Source: Actinobacteria bacterium HGW-Actinobacteria-4 (lineage in GTDB: Bacteria; Actinomycetota; Actinomycetes; Actinomycetales; Demequinaceae). From it: a DNA stretch of 64,000 bases. The stretch covers positions 118,564 to 182,563 of the forward strand of contig PHEW01000005.1 of the NCBI GenBank assembly GCA_002841315.1. The letters run 5' to 3'. Positions 17,564 to 26,568 of this stretch are shown one piece after another (position 1 is the first letter of the stretch; every line of letters begins with the position of its first letter). A program made the translations under genes and the position numbers. The notes below the pieces were generated by a model, which had not been told where the DNA came from, did no database searches, and was given only the letters and a program-made list of their open reading frames with translations.

Positions 17564-19542
17564 TAGCGACTGCCCTCCATGAGATCGGCGTCGGCGTCGT
17601 CGTCGGCATCGAGCCCTTCGCGGAAGCGCCGTGCCTGGAGTTCGAACAAGCGCTTGTAGTGGGAGTCCGACGACATCAAGTGCTCGTGCGAGCCCTCTTC
17701 GATCACCTTCCCGTGCTCGATCACCACGATGCGGTCGGCGCGGCGCACGGAAGAGAACCGGTGCGAGATGAGTAGCGTGGTTGCGCCTTCCGTGAACGTC
17801 ACGAACTCGTTGAAGAACTCCGCCTCGGCGCGGACGTCGAGCGCTGCGGTTGGCTCGTCGAGCACCAGCACCCGGGCGCCTTTGCTGAGCGCGTACAGCG
17901 ACCTGGCGATTGCGACCCTTTGCCACTGGCCGCCAGACAGGTCAATGCCGCCGTCATAGGCGCGGGCCAGCATGGTGTCGAGGCCGTGCTCGGAATCCTG
18001 CAAGGTCTCCAGCATCCCGGTCTTGGCTGCGGCGGCCTCGATCGCTGCGCGGTCGGGGGGATCGAACGCGGCACCGTTGGAGATGTTGTCGGCAGCGCTG
18101 AGTTCGTAGCGCACAAAGTCCTGGAACACCACTGACAATGTGCGCCGCCACTCAGACAGTTCAAGTTCCGCGATGTTGATGCCGTCCACGTAGATACCAC
18201 CGGCGGTGGGCTCGTAGAGCCGCGCTAGCAGCTTCATGAGTGTGGTCTTGCCCGCGCCGTTGACGCCCACCAGCGCTGTGGTCTTGCCAGCTTCCAAGGT
18301 GAGATTCAAGCCTGAGAACACCACCTCATCGGCCCCGGGGTAGCTGAAGTGCAAGTCGCGGAACTCGATCGCGGTCACGGGAGCACCCTCAGGCACCGGC
18401 GTGTGTCCGCGTGGCGCGGTGTCATCCGCAAGCACCGCCTCTTCAACCTCACGCAACGCCGTCAACGCGTTCATGCCGAACTGGGTGGGAGGGTCGGACT
18501 CGGGGTAGTCCCGCGCAAGCATGAGCGCACCCATCAGCGCCTGCAAACCCAGCGTGAGGTCCCTGAGGCTCATGGTGCCCAGCTCGAGTTCACCCGCGTC
18601 CAGTCCCGTGCCCGCTGCCCGGGACACGAGCGACGTCAGGGCCCAGACCACGGCCACAATCGCGATCGCGGTGTAGACCAGGTAGGGCTTGAAGTAGATG
18701 CGGCGGCGTTCGCGGTCCACGGGGTCGGCGAACTCGTAGAAGGTCTTCTTGTGGTTGGCGCTCAGCCATGACATGGATCCAAAGATCCGGATCTCCTTGG
18801 ACGCGACCGAACCCATGGTGGCGTCGCGCAAGTACACCAGCCTGCGCCGGACGCCGCCGTTGGTGCGCCAGATCGCGGAGTACATGCGCAGCCCGCCGCG
18901 GTTTCCGGTGCGCAGGATGAAGATCGCGACGGTCATCCCGAGAGTGATCGCCGGTCCGAACAGCCCCCACATGATGAACAACAACGCGAACAGGGTGGTG
19001 TAGCGCGCAATCAGGTACAGCATCCCGGAGACCGCGTTGCCGGGCGTGTGCCAGTTGTTCTCGAACCTGACGCGCGCCTCGGAGAACTTCGACAGCGTCT
19101 CGCCGTCTTCGAGCGCGGCGATGCCTACGGAGGATGTCACGGCGGCCACCGCCTGGTCACGCACTTTGCCGTCCACCGCGCGCTGAACCGCGAGCCCCAG
19201 CATCTGCTGCACGGGAGCCAGGATTTGTTGCACCATGAAGGCACCGGCGGCAATAAGGAACAGCCTGACCAGTGAGTCCCATTCGGCCGACGCGATGCCC
19301 GCCTCGACGGCGCTCGGCACGCGCCCGATCATCTCCGAGGTGGCAAGCATGAAGACCACGGGCAGCAGCCCAATGATGAGTCCCAGGCCGCCCAGCGCGA
19401 CGATCCGGCCCCATCCGCCCAGCGGCATGATGCGCCAGATGCGAAGGCGCGCCTCGATGGCCGCGTCGTAGTACGCGTCAAAGCGCGCGCGCACGCTTGG
19501 GCGCGCGGGAGCGGACTCCGTCTCCGGAGAAGTAGTGGGCAC
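17563..19542 (-). CDS. ABC exporter, fused permease and ATPase
   Basis: A 659-residue half-transporter. Residues 1-370 or so hold the six-span transmembrane domain; the ATPase has Walker A GVNGAGKTTLMK, signature LSGGQWQRVAIARSL, Walker B VLVLDEPTAALD and H-loop LLISHRFSSV. The following gene encodes a second, frameshifted half-transporter, so the pair would form a heterodimeric exporter; substrate unknown. The GTG start at 19542 follows TAATGT (19549-19554) by six bases with no ribosome site. It separates maf from accE, which are neighbours in mycobacteria, so the exporter block may be an insertion. Confidence 0.9.
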   Translation of the reverse strand: MPTTSPETESAPARPSVRARFDAYYDAAIEARLRIWRIMPLGGWGRIVALGGLGLIIGLLPVVFMLATSEMIGRVPSAVEAGIASAEWDSLVRLFLIAAGAFMVQQILAPVQQMLGLAVQRAVDGKVRDQAVAAVTSSVGIAALEDGETLSKFSEARVRFENNWHTPGNAVSGMLYLIARYTTLFALLFIMWGLFGPAITLGMTVAIFILRTGNRGGLRMYSAIWRTNGGVRRRLVYLRDATMGSVASKEIRIFGSMSWLSANHKKTFYEFADPVDRERRRIYFKPYLVYTAIAIVAVVWALTSLVSRAAGTGLDAGELELGTMSLRDLTLGLQALMGALMLARDYPESDPPTQFGMNALTALREVEEAVLADDTAPRGHTPVPEGAPVTAIEFRDLHFSYPGADEVVFSGLNLTLEAGKTTALVGVNGAGKTTLMKLLARLYEPTAGGIYVDGINIAELELSEWRRTLSVVFQDFVRYELSAADNISNGAAFDPPDRAAIEAAAAKTGMLETLQDSEHGLDTMLARAYDGGIDLSGGQWQRVAIARSLYALSKGARVLVLDEPTAALDVRAEAEFFNEFVTFTEGATTLLISHRFSSVRRADRIVVIEHGKVIEEGSHEHLMSSDSHYKRLFELQARRFREGLDADDDADADLMEGSR

Positions 19543-19616
19543 GTTGCCACATTACGCCCCTGGTATCCCAAAAGGAACGCGGTAAGGATTACGGTTCGGC
19601 GACGACTTCGAGCGCG

Positions 19617-20237
19617 CTACAGGTCTGCGGCGCCATCGGGAGTGCGGCCTCGCCACACGTCGAACACCGCCTTCGCGATCGCCGGAACCTCACGGATATG
19701 GCCACGCACTGTGCTGCCGGTGAGGCGCGGCGCCGGGTACGCGCCTTGCGCGGGCATGCCCGTCTGCTCGCACACCCATACGGCTCGAGGCACGTGGAAC
19801 TCCTGGCTCACCATGATGACGCTCTGCGCACCGAACTCGTCCCGTGCCCGCACGCACGTGGAGTACGTGTCCACGCCCAGAGGGTCTTCCTCGATGGCGC
19901 TTGCGGGCACGCCCATCTCTTCGGCAACGCGACGCATCACGGCGGTCTCGCCAAACCCGGAGCTGTCGCTGCCGTCGCCGCTCATCAGAATGCGATCAAC
20001 GACGCCTGCTTCATAAAGGCCGACGCCCACCTCGACGCGTTCGCGTAGGAACCGTGATGGCCTGCCGTCCTCATAGACTCGTGCGCCCAGCACCACGGCG
20101 ACATCGGCGTGGGTGAACTCGCTTGTGTCGCGGCGGATCGAGTCGCTGGTGGAGATGCGCACCACCGCCCAGGGCGCGACAATCACCGTGGGCACAGCAA
20201 TCGCAATCGCGGTCAGCCACACAGTGCGGCGCCTCAT
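19617..20237 (-). CDS. SanA/YdcF-like (DUF218) membrane-anchored protein
   Basis: A 206-residue protein with one N-terminal span (TVWLTAIAIAVPTVIVAPW) and an extracytoplasmic DUF218 domain: VAVVLGARVYEDGRPS, RILMSGDGSDS, and MVSQEFHVPRAVWV. In E. coli SanA and ElyC of this family affect envelope integrity and cell-wall precursor metabolism, but the reaction is unknown. The ATG at 20237 overlaps the accE TGA (ATGA), so it is the last gene of a coupled feoA-feoB-feoC-accE string. An upstream in-frame start at 20321 lies inside accE and is rejected. Confidence 0.83.
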   Translation of the reverse strand: MRRRTVWLTAIAIAVPTVIVAPWAVVRISTSDSIRRDTSEFTHADVAVVLGARVYEDGRPSRFLRERVEVGVGLYEAGVVDRILMSGDGSDSSGFGETAVMRRVAEEMGVPASAIEEDPLGVDTYSTCVRARDEFGAQSVIMVSQEFHVPRAVWVCEQTGMPAQGAYPAPRLTGSTVRGHIREVPAIAKAVFDVWRGRTPDGAADL

Positions 20238-20470
20238 CGCAGCGCGTGGCGCCAAGCATTGGGGCCGCGTCCCAGCACGCCCTGGCGGTGCCCGCGCATC
20301 GACCGTGAGCGGTCCATCCACGCCGAGGTTGGCGCGGCGGGGTCGTCATCTTCTTCTGCAGCGGCGTTCATCGCCACCATGCCTGCAACGAGCGCGACCA
20401 GCTCCGTCTCGTCGGGGGTGCCGCGCACCACCTTCATGCCGGGCACGGCCTCGGGGGTCTCCTGGGTCAT
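20234..20470 (-). CDS. accE: acyl-CoA carboxylase epsilon subunit
   Basis: A 78-residue protein with the family's short N-terminal strand region, MKVVRGTPDETELVALVAGM, and a basic C-terminal tail with SAWMDRSRSMRG. AccE stabilises and activates the AccA-AccD carboxylase complexes of actinobacteria. It normally follows accD5 directly; here the three feo genes lie between. Both ends are coupled: ATGA overlaps at 20467-20470 with the FeoC-like gene and at 20234-20237 with the SanA-like gene. The short sequence limits the call, but position and motif agree. Confidence 0.82.
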   Translation of the reverse strand: MTQETPEAVPGMKVVRGTPDETELVALVAGMVAMNAAAEEDDDPAAPTSAWMDRSRSMRGHRQGVLGRGPNAWRHALR

Positions 20471-20721
20471 AGTGGGATGTTCTCATGCTTCGCGCTGTAC
20501 AGGGGACATCCGGCGCACATCACGGTATCTGGCGCGCACGCACGGCACCCCGGCGTGCTGCGGTCCGCGAGCCGGGGCTCAGCGACCTCCGCGAGGCCGT
20601 ATCGCGCGGCATCGTCGAGTAGCAACTCCACCGCGTCCTCGCTCATCGCCAGCGACCGGGCAAGCTGCGCACGGGTGGCGCCCTGGCTCGCGAGTGCAAT
20701 GACTTCGGTCAATCTGCTCAT
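20467..20721 (-). CDS. FeoC-like winged-helix protein with a four-cysteine motif
   Basis: An 84-residue protein. Residues 1-45 look like a small winged helix (LTEVIALASQ, AQLARSLAMS). The C-terminal part has Cys59-x2-Cys62-x6-Cys69-x2-Cys72 (CRACAPDTVMCAGC), suited to an Fe-S cluster or metal. FeoC proteins of enterobacteria combine a winged helix with cysteines and bind FeoB. Its ATG overlaps the feoB stop (ATGA at 20718-20721), and its own stop overlaps the accE start. Function as a FeoB partner or iron/oxygen sensor is inferred from position and cysteines. Confidence 0.78.
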   Translation of the reverse strand: MSRLTEVIALASQGATRAQLARSLAMSEDAVELLLDDAARYGLAEVAEPRLADRSTPGCRACAPDTVMCAGCPLYSAKHENIPL

Positions 20722-22631
20722 AGCAGCCTCCCGATCGCGAAGGTCGCGGAGGCCAGGATCCAGGCCAGCGCCAGTTGCGCGACTAGTGCCCCGTAGGCCC
20801 ACCGGCGCCCCAACAGTCTGCGCTGTTCCGCCAGTGTCGCGACACACGGCGTGTAGGTCAGCACGAACACGAGGAACGCGGCGGCGGCGGCGCTGGGGTA
20901 CCCGCCGGAGGATTCGGTCAGAGTGCGGTGGAGGCGGGTGGAGAACTCTTGCGACTCGCCGGCGTCGTCGTCCAGTGCATAGCTCTGGGCGAGGGCGCCA
21001 ACCATGACCTCTTTCGCCACGAAGCCGGTCATGATGGCAGACGCCACCCGCCAGTCGTCGAGGCCCATGGGGGTGAGTGCAGGCGCGATGGCGTGGGCGA
21101 CCACTCCGTACGCGCTGTCCTCCACAGCCACGTCGCCAAACTCGTGGTCTCCGCGCACGTCGAGGGACATGGCGAGCCACACCACCATGAGGACCACCAC
21201 GATGGTCTTGCCCGCCTTGGTCAGGAACGCGCGGACCCGCGTCAGCACCGTGGGAACCACGGTGCGCCACACCGGCCATTGGTAGGTGGGCAGGATCATG
21301 ATGAGTGGCAGGGTGTGGCCGCTGGAGCGCGCACTGCGTGACAGGACGGTGCTGGCTGCGACGATCAGCAGCACCGATCCCGCGTACATGCCGAGCACCA
21401 CCAGGCCCGCGTGGGCGGGAAAGAACACGGCAGCGAGCATGAGGTAGACGGTGAGCCTGGCCACACACGAGGTGTAGGGGATCAACAGCCGCACCACGAG
21501 CCGATGCCGTGCGTGGGGTAGCGCTTGAGTTGCGGCAAGCGCGGGCAGATTGCAGCCAAAGCCCACAATGAGCGGCACCACGGCGCGCCCGTCGAGGCCG
21601 ATGGCCCGCATGGCGCGATCGGTCACCACTGCCGCACGCGCCAAGTAGCCGCTTGCGTCCAGCATGGTGATCGCGGTGTGCATCAGCATCATCAGCGGGA
21701 CAAACGCGGCGACGGTGCCGATGGCCACGAGCAGGCCGTCGGTCAGCGCGCCGATAGTCCAGGCGGGGGTGCCCCACGATTCGAGCCACCCGCTAAGGGC
21801 AGGCGCGGCGGTATCTTCGATGAGGAAGGTGACGGCGTCCATGAGCGGGGCAGCGAGGCGGGTGGCGAGCTCGAACAGGAGCCACAGCACCGCCGCGAAG
21901 CACGGGAGCCCTATGCCGGGTTTGAGAAGCCAGCGGTCCAGGCGGTCTGTGGCCGTCATCGCCGGGGCGCCGGTGTTGATGAGGTGTGCCGTGGTGCGTT
22001 CCACCCAGTCGAATAGCGACGACGCTCGGGCTAGTTCCGCAGGAACGGTGGGGTGGGAGGGGTTGAGGGCAGGGCCGGCGGGGACGATGCCACGGACCTG
22101 GTGTCGCGTTTGCGTTGCGGCGATCACCGCTCTGCGCAGTTCGTCTGTGCCGCTTCTGCCATGCGCTCCGAGCGTCACCACGGGGATACCAAGGGTCACA
22201 CCCAACTCGTCAGGATCCCAACGCTGGGCGTCGATTCCCATGCGGTCCGCCTTGGTGACCACCGCAACCACCGGTAGTCCGCGCTGGGCAACCTGCCCCA
22301 ACAGGTACACGGAACGGGTGAGTGCTGTTGCGTCGATGACGACTACCGCGACGTCGTGGCCCCCGGCTCGATCAACCGCATCCGTGACCACGTGTTCGTC
22401 GGGGGAGCGAGCCATCAGGCTGTACGTGCCGGGCAGGTCCACCACGCCGATGCGCTGGTTGTCCGAGGAACGCCACCGGCCGCGTGCAAGTTCGACGGTG
22501 GTTCCGGGGGCATTGGTGGCGCGCTGGCTGGCCCCGGTGATCGCGTTGAAGAGCGTGGACTTGCCCGCGTTGGGATTACCGATCAGCAATGCGGTGACGG
22601 TAGTCGTTGGAGCTCCGGCTTCACGTCTCAT
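20718..22631 (-). CDS. feoB: ferrous iron transport protein B
   Basis: A 637-residue membrane GTPase that imports Fe2+. The N-terminal G domain shows G1 GNPNAGKSTLFNAITGA, G3 DLPGTYSL and G4 VVTKADRMG; about 220 residues later come the gate domains with FGCNLPALAATQAL and PYTSCVARLTVYLML, each with the conserved cysteine. Feo systems work under anoxic or low-oxygen conditions, which agrees with the fermentation genes in this window. The ATG overlaps the feoA stop (ATGA at 22628-22631). Expression should follow the iron-responsive box upstream of feoA. Confidence 0.95.
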   Translation of the reverse strand: MRREAGAPTTTVTALLIGNPNAGKSTLFNAITGASQRATNAPGTTVELARGRWRSSDNQRIGVVDLPGTYSLMARSPDEHVVTDAVDRAGGHDVAVVVIDATALTRSVYLLGQVAQRGLPVVAVVTKADRMGIDAQRWDPDELGVTLGIPVVTLGAHGRSGTDELRRAVIAATQTRHQVRGIVPAGPALNPSHPTVPAELARASSLFDWVERTTAHLINTGAPAMTATDRLDRWLLKPGIGLPCFAAVLWLLFELATRLAAPLMDAVTFLIEDTAAPALSGWLESWGTPAWTIGALTDGLLVAIGTVAAFVPLMMLMHTAITMLDASGYLARAAVVTDRAMRAIGLDGRAVVPLIVGFGCNLPALAATQALPHARHRLVVRLLIPYTSCVARLTVYLMLAAVFFPAHAGLVVLGMYAGSVLLIVAASTVLSRSARSSGHTLPLIMILPTYQWPVWRTVVPTVLTRVRAFLTKAGKTIVVVLMVVWLAMSLDVRGDHEFGDVAVEDSAYGVVAHAIAPALTPMGLDDWRVASAIMTGFVAKEVMVGALAQSYALDDDAGESQEFSTRLHRTLTESSGGYPSAAAAAFLVFVLTYTPCVATLAEQRRLLGRRWAYGALVAQLALAWILASATFAIGRLL

Positions 22632-22855
22632 GGCGGGCTCGATTCGCCGGTGGTGATGGTCGATGCTAGCGAGCTTGCCAGCGCAATCCGTTGGTCGCCC
22701 ACGCCTACCACGACCGCGTAGTTGCCGCTGCGGTGCATCACCGTCACGGCCTGCCCGGGACGGATCCCGAGCTCCTGGAGGCGCACTGCCAGTTCCGAGT
22801 CCGCGATGGCGCAGACGGACACAGTGACGCCCTGCGGCACATCACTTAGCAGCAT
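22628..22855 (-). CDS. feoA: ferrous iron transport protein A
   Basis: A 75-residue SH3-like cytosolic partner of FeoB, with LQELGIRPGQAVTVMHRSG as the core. The start is ATG 22855: TACCGT (22862-22867, minus strand) lies six bases upstream, giving a leaderless mRNA, and starting at 22879 would overlap the iron box. It opens the feoA-feoB-feoC operon, which continues without gaps into accE and the SanA-like gene. Confidence 0.9.
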   Translation of the reverse strand: MLLSDVPQGVTVSVCAIADSELAVRLQELGIRPGQAVTVMHRSGNYAVVVGVGDQRIALASSLASTITTGESSPP

Positions 22856-22871
22856 GATTCGACGGTAGAAC

Positions 22872-22890
22872 TTAGGCAAGCCTTACCTGT
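22872..22890 (-). promoter_or_regulatory. IdeR/DtxR-type iron box at the feoA promoter
   Basis: TTAGGCAAGCCTTACCTGT resembles the actinobacterial consensus TTAGGTTAGGCTAACCTAA at about 14 of 19 positions, with both core half-sites preserved. It lies immediately upstream of the -10-like TACCGT of feoA, where a bound Fe2+-IdeR would block RNA polymerase. Iron-repressed expression is inferred; the regulator gene is outside the window. Confidence 0.68.
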
Positions 22891-22928
22891 GCGCCAAAGG
22901 TCCTACACGGCCCCACGGACCGAGCCTG

Positions 22929-24518
22929 CTAGAGAGGGATGTTCCCGTGCTTCTTGGGCGGCAGCGAGGCGCGCTTGGTGCGCAGCGCCCGGAGAGCGCG
23001 GACCACCTGGGCACGTGTCTCATGCGGTTCGATCACGGCGTCCACGTAGCCGCGGTCAGCGGCGTCGTAGGGATTCACGATCTTGTCGTCATAATCGTCA
23101 ATGAGGCGCTGACGCTCGGCCTCCACGTCGCCGCCGTCCGCCTCCACCTGCGCGAGCGCGCGGCGCTGCAAGATGTTGACGGCACCGGCGGCGCCCATCA
23201 CGGCGATCTGGGCGGTGGGCCACGCAAGGTTGACGTCGGCCCCTAGTTGCTTGGACGCCATGACGATGTACGCGCCGCCGTAGGCCTTGCGGGTGATCAC
23301 AGTGACGAGCGGGACGGTCGCCTCGGCGTACGCATAGATCAGCTTGGCACCACGGCGGATGATGCCCTGGTACTCCTGATCGGTGCCCGGCAAGAACCCA
23401 GGCACGTCCACGAACGTCAGCACCGGAATGTTGAAAGCGTCGCACGTGCGCACAAAGCGAGCCGCCTTTTCGGCAGCGTTGATGTCCAGCGTCCCGGCCA
23501 TCGACAGCGGCTGGTTCGCGACAATCCCCACGGAGTGACCCTCGACGTGCCCAAAGCCGATGACGACGTTGGGTGCAAAGAGCGGCTGAATCTCGAAGAA
23601 GTCGCCCTCGTCAAGCACGGCCTCGATGACGGTCTTCATGTCGTAGGGCTGGTTGTCCGAATCGGGAATGATGGCGTCCAGCGCCGTGTCCTCGTCGGTC
23701 AACTCGAAGTCGGCCTCGTGCTCCCAGGTGGGGGCATCGGTGAGGTTGTTCTGCGGCAAGAACTGGATCAGGTGCTGGACGTACTCGATCGCGTCCACTT
23801 CATCTGCGGCCAAGTAATGCGCGACGCCTGACTTCTGATTGTGGGTGTGGCCGCCGCCCAGCTCTTCGAAGGTGACGTCCTCGCCGGTGACCGACTTGAT
23901 GACGTCGGGTCCTGTGATGAACATCTGGGACGTGCCGTCGGCCATGATGATGAAGTCGGTCAAAGCGGGGGAGTAGACCGCGCCGCCGGCGCTGGGACCA
24001 AGGATGATCGAGATCTGCGGGATGACACCAGATGCGGCGACGTTGCGCCGGAAGATCTCCGCAAACTGGGTGAGCGCAGCCACACCCTCCTGGATGCGCG
24101 CGCCGCCGCCGTCAGAAATCCCAATGAGCGGCACGCCCGTGCGTAGCGCGAAGTCTTGAACCTTGGCGATCTTCTGGCCGTGCACCTCGCCGAGTGAGCC
24201 GCCAAAGACCGTGAAGTCTTGGGAGTAGACGCACACCTGGCGGCCGTCAATGGTGCCGTGACCGGTAATGACGCCGTCGCCGTAGGGACGGTTCTTCTCG
24301 AGTCCAAAGTTGGTGGAGCGGTGGCGGTTGAGTGCGTCGAGTTCAACAAAGGAATCTTCATCGAGCAGCATGAGAACACGTTCGCGCGCAGTCTTCTTGC
24401 CGCGTGCGTGCTGCTTGCCTTGTGCGATCGCCTCGTGGGCCGCACCGGCGGCGTCGACCTTGGACCGCAGGTCCTCGAGGGCGGCTGCGGTGGACTTGCT
24501 GGGCTTTGGCTTGGACAC
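22929..24518 (-). CDS. accD: acyl-CoA carboxylase beta subunit (carboxyltransferase)
   Basis: A 529-residue AccD5/PccB-type carboxyltransferase that moves carboxyl from biotin to acetyl- or propionyl-CoA. Two crotonase-like halves are seen: [17 protein letters not shown] with the first oxyanion hole, and [17 protein letters not shown] with the second; the protein ends KHGNIPL as in the family. GTG 24518 is chosen because GAAGGGGAAG precedes it; the TAGGCT three bases before an upstream ATG (24542) would place the transcript start beside that ATG. Divergent from birA, the enzyme that biotinylates its partner. Confidence 0.93.
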   Translation of the reverse strand: MSKPKPSKSTAAALEDLRSKVDAAGAAHEAIAQGKQHARGKKTARERVLMLLDEDSFVELDALNRHRSTNFGLEKNRPYGDGVITGHGTIDGRQVCVYSQDFTVFGGSLGEVHGQKIAKVQDFALRTGVPLIGISDGGGARIQEGVAALTQFAEIFRRNVAASGVIPQISIILGPSAGGAVYSPALTDFIIMADGTSQMFITGPDVIKSVTGEDVTFEELGGGHTHNQKSGVAHYLAADEVDAIEYVQHLIQFLPQNNLTDAPTWEHEADFELTDEDTALDAIIPDSDNQPYDMKTVIEAVLDEGDFFEIQPLFAPNVVIGFGHVEGHSVGIVANQPLSMAGTLDINAAEKAARFVRTCDAFNIPVLTFVDVPGFLPGTDQEYQGIIRRGAKLIYAYAEATVPLVTVITRKAYGGAYIVMASKQLGADVNLAWPTAQIAVMGAAGAVNILQRRALAQVEADGGDVEAERQRLIDDYDDKIVNPYDAADRGYVDAVIEPHETRAQVVRALRALRTKRASLPPKKHGNIPL

Positions 24519-24597
24519 GTCTTCCCCTTCAGTGAACTGCATGACAGCCTAGCCCGGTGACCGTGTCAACGCCCACAGAGGCCGCTATCCTGGCGTG

Positions 24598-25455
24598 ATG
24601 AGTTCACACGGCGCCGACGCTGTGGCCGCCTCCCGCGCGCCGCTTACGGGAGACGCGGTGGAGCCCTTGGTGAAGTCTGGGGTCCTGACCCGCGCCGCGG
24701 TGGTCAATGCGGCTGCCTCTACCAATTCGGAGTTGCTTGAGGCGCTTGCTGCTGATCCCGTGCCGTGGCCCCACCTCAGCGCCTTTGTGGCGGATCACCA
24801 GACTGCTGGCCGCGGCCGTGCCGGGCGCGTGTGGGAGACGCCTGCTGGCGCGGCACTGACGGTGAGCTTGGTGATCAGGCCCCAGGGCATCGGCCGTAGT
24901 GCGTGGGGTTGGGCGCCGCTGGTGGTGGGCCTCGCGACGGTACGTGCGTTGCGTTCGTGGGGCGTCGAGGCCTGGGTCAAGTGGCCTAACGACATCATTG
25001 TGCAGACCGACACAGATAGCGTCCCCGGGTGGGGTCGATGGCGCAAATGTGTAGGCATCCTGTGCGAATCGGCGCCAGGCCAGGATGCGGTGATCGCGGG
25101 GATAGGCATCAACGTTTCGCAGGGCGCGGACGAGCTTCCAGTTCCGCACGCCACGTCGCTCGCGTTGGTTCAGGCGGGCACGCTCGATCGGGTGTCCCTG
25201 CTGCGCTCGGTGGCGCTCGAGTTGGGTAGCGCTGTCGCCGCCTGGGAAGGTGACGACACGTCCATTCCTATATCGCATGATGTGGCAGCGGTGTGTGCCA
25301 GCATTGGCTGGGACGTGACGGTGGATGTGCCGTCAGGACCGCCGGTGGCCGGCACGGCTATCGGACTCAGTGACGAGGGCGGCCTGGTGATCCAGACACC
25401 TTCCGGGCAGCGTCGCACGGTCCTGGCCGGCGATGTGAGAGTGAGGCAATCATGA
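24598..25455 (+). CDS. birA: biotin-[acetyl-CoA-carboxylase] ligase
   Basis: A 285-residue ligase that activates biotin with ATP and attaches it to the carrier domain of the acyl-CoA carboxylase. DHQTAGRGRAGRVWETP is the biotinyl-AMP loop, VKWPNDI carries the catalytic lysine, and GIGINVSQ is the conserved core; a short C-terminal SH3-like domain follows. No N-terminal helix-turn-helix is present, so it is a class I enzyme without a repressor function. TATCCT (24586-24591) ends six bases before the ATG. It is divergent from accD and overlaps the next gene by ATGA. Confidence 0.93.
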   Translation: MSSHGADAVAASRAPLTGDAVEPLVKSGVLTRAAVVNAAASTNSELLEALAADPVPWPHLSAFVADHQTAGRGRAGRVWETPAGAALTVSLVIRPQGIGRSAWGWAPLVVGLATVRALRSWGVEAWVKWPNDIIVQTDTDSVPGWGRWRKCVGILCESAPGQDAVIAGIGINVSQGADELPVPHATSLALVQAGTLDRVSLLRSVALELGSAVAAWEGDDTSIPISHDVAAVCASIGWDVTVDVPSGPPVAGTAIGLSDEGGLVIQTPSGQRRTVLAGDVRVRQS

Positions 25456-25964
25456 CCGCTAGTCCCCTTTACCGTGCGTGGGTGGCGACCGCCCTCATGG
25501 CGGCGCTGTTCGCCATGCTGTTCATCCCGTCGCTGTTCCTGTTGCGCGTGTTCGCCAACCCCACCGAGGGGTTCGCGGACCTGGCGTATGTCGTGGTCGC
25601 GCTGTTCGCGTACGCCATCACCGTGGTGGTGCTGATCCCCGCCACGGCCCACACCTTGGGCAGATACATTGATCGCCGCACGTCGACCTGGCCGGACCTC
25701 AAGGCCGCGATGCTGTTTGCCGGCGTGGCCGCGATGATAGGTTCCTTGGTGGCGGTACCGCTCACGCTGGACAGCGGCATGGGACCGCTACCGTTCATCA
25801 ACTACATGCTGGTGCCGGGGCTCGCTGCGTTTGGCACCCGCATGCTACTGCCGGTGGCGTTGCGGGTGACGGCCGTGCGCGTCAGTGCGATTGTGATTGC
25901 CACCGCGGCTGCCGGCGTGCTCGCGGTGCTCGCGATCTGGAACCTCACGCAGAACGTCGCGTAG
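25452..25964 (+). CDS. small multi-span membrane protein, paralogue 1
   Basis: A 170-residue hydrophobic protein with about five spans; function unknown. The order is RAWVATALMAALFAML (span 1), a second span, a charged linker HTLGRYIDRRT, then a span pair ending FGTRMLLPVALR and a last span. It is clearly related to the next two genes, with identical blocks at span 1, at the linker and at the FGTRMLLPVALR motif. ATG overlaps the birA stop, so it is co-transcribed with birA. No domain recognised; could be a transporter subunit or membrane-stress protein, but nothing shows this. Confidence 0.7.
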   Translation: MTASPLYRAWVATALMAALFAMLFIPSLFLLRVFANPTEGFADLAYVVVALFAYAITVVVLIPATAHTLGRYIDRRTSTWPDLKAAMLFAGVAAMIGSLVAVPLTLDSGMGPLPFINYMLVPGLAAFGTRMLLPVALRVTAVRVSAIVIATAAAGVLAVLAIWNLTQNVA

Positions 25965-25965
25965 C

Positions 25966-26496
25966 GTGACGCCCGGCACCGGCCCGCAAGCCACCGCCAC
26001 CTCCCGTGCGTGGGTCGCGACGGCCTTGATGGTGGCACTGTTTGCCATGCTGTTCATCCCGTCGCTGCTACTGATCGACGTGTTTCATGACTCCACCAGG
26101 GTCTTTCAGAACATCACCTATGCGTTGGTCGCCCTGATAGCCTTCGCGGTTACCGTGGTGGTGCTGATTCCCGTGGGTGCCCACACGCTGGGTCGCTACA
26201 TTGACGCACGCACGCGCGAGGGCAGCGATCTCAGGGCGGCGCTGATCTTCGCTGGGGTGGCGGCGGGCATCGGTTCCGTGATGGCTGTGCCGTTCACGCT
26301 CTCGGGGAGCGTAGGGGTTCTTCCCCTCCTGACCTACATGCTGGTACCGGGGCTCGCGGCGTTCGGGACCCGCATGCTGCTGCCGGTAGCGCTGCGTGTC
26401 AAGGCGGTCCGAGCGGTCGCTATCGTGGCCGCCGTGGCAGTGGGAGTGGTGCTGGCCACGATGGCCGTGTGGAACGTTGTTCAGAACATTGCGTAG
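25966..26496 (+). CDS. small multi-span membrane protein, paralogue 2
   Basis: A 176-residue protein starting at a GTG one base after the stop of paralogue 1; no good ribosome site, so translation probably depends on coupling. It shares RAWVATALM, LFAMLFIPSL, HTLGRYID and PGLAAFGTRMLLPVALR with paralogue 1 and looks like a tandem duplicate, with roughly 60% identity by eye. Same five-span pattern. Function unknown. Confidence 0.7.
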   Translation: MTPGTGPQATATSRAWVATALMVALFAMLFIPSLLLIDVFHDSTRVFQNITYALVALIAFAVTVVVLIPVGAHTLGRYIDARTREGSDLRAALIFAGVAAGIGSVMAVPFTLSGSVGVLPLLTYMLVPGLAAFGTRMLLPVALRVKAVRAVAIVAAVAVGVVLATMAVWNVVQNIA

Positions 26497-26568
26497 GGCG
26501 GTTGGACTCGGGTCCCTAGGCTGATCCCGTAAGCGCCTATCAGGGGTGACGCGAGAGTGGAGGAACAG

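Noticed and set aside
20722..21789. Upstream extension of the FeoC-like frame inside feoB
   Set aside because: It is an alternate frame of feoB with Arg/His-rich shadow composition; the ATGA overlap marks the real start at 20721.
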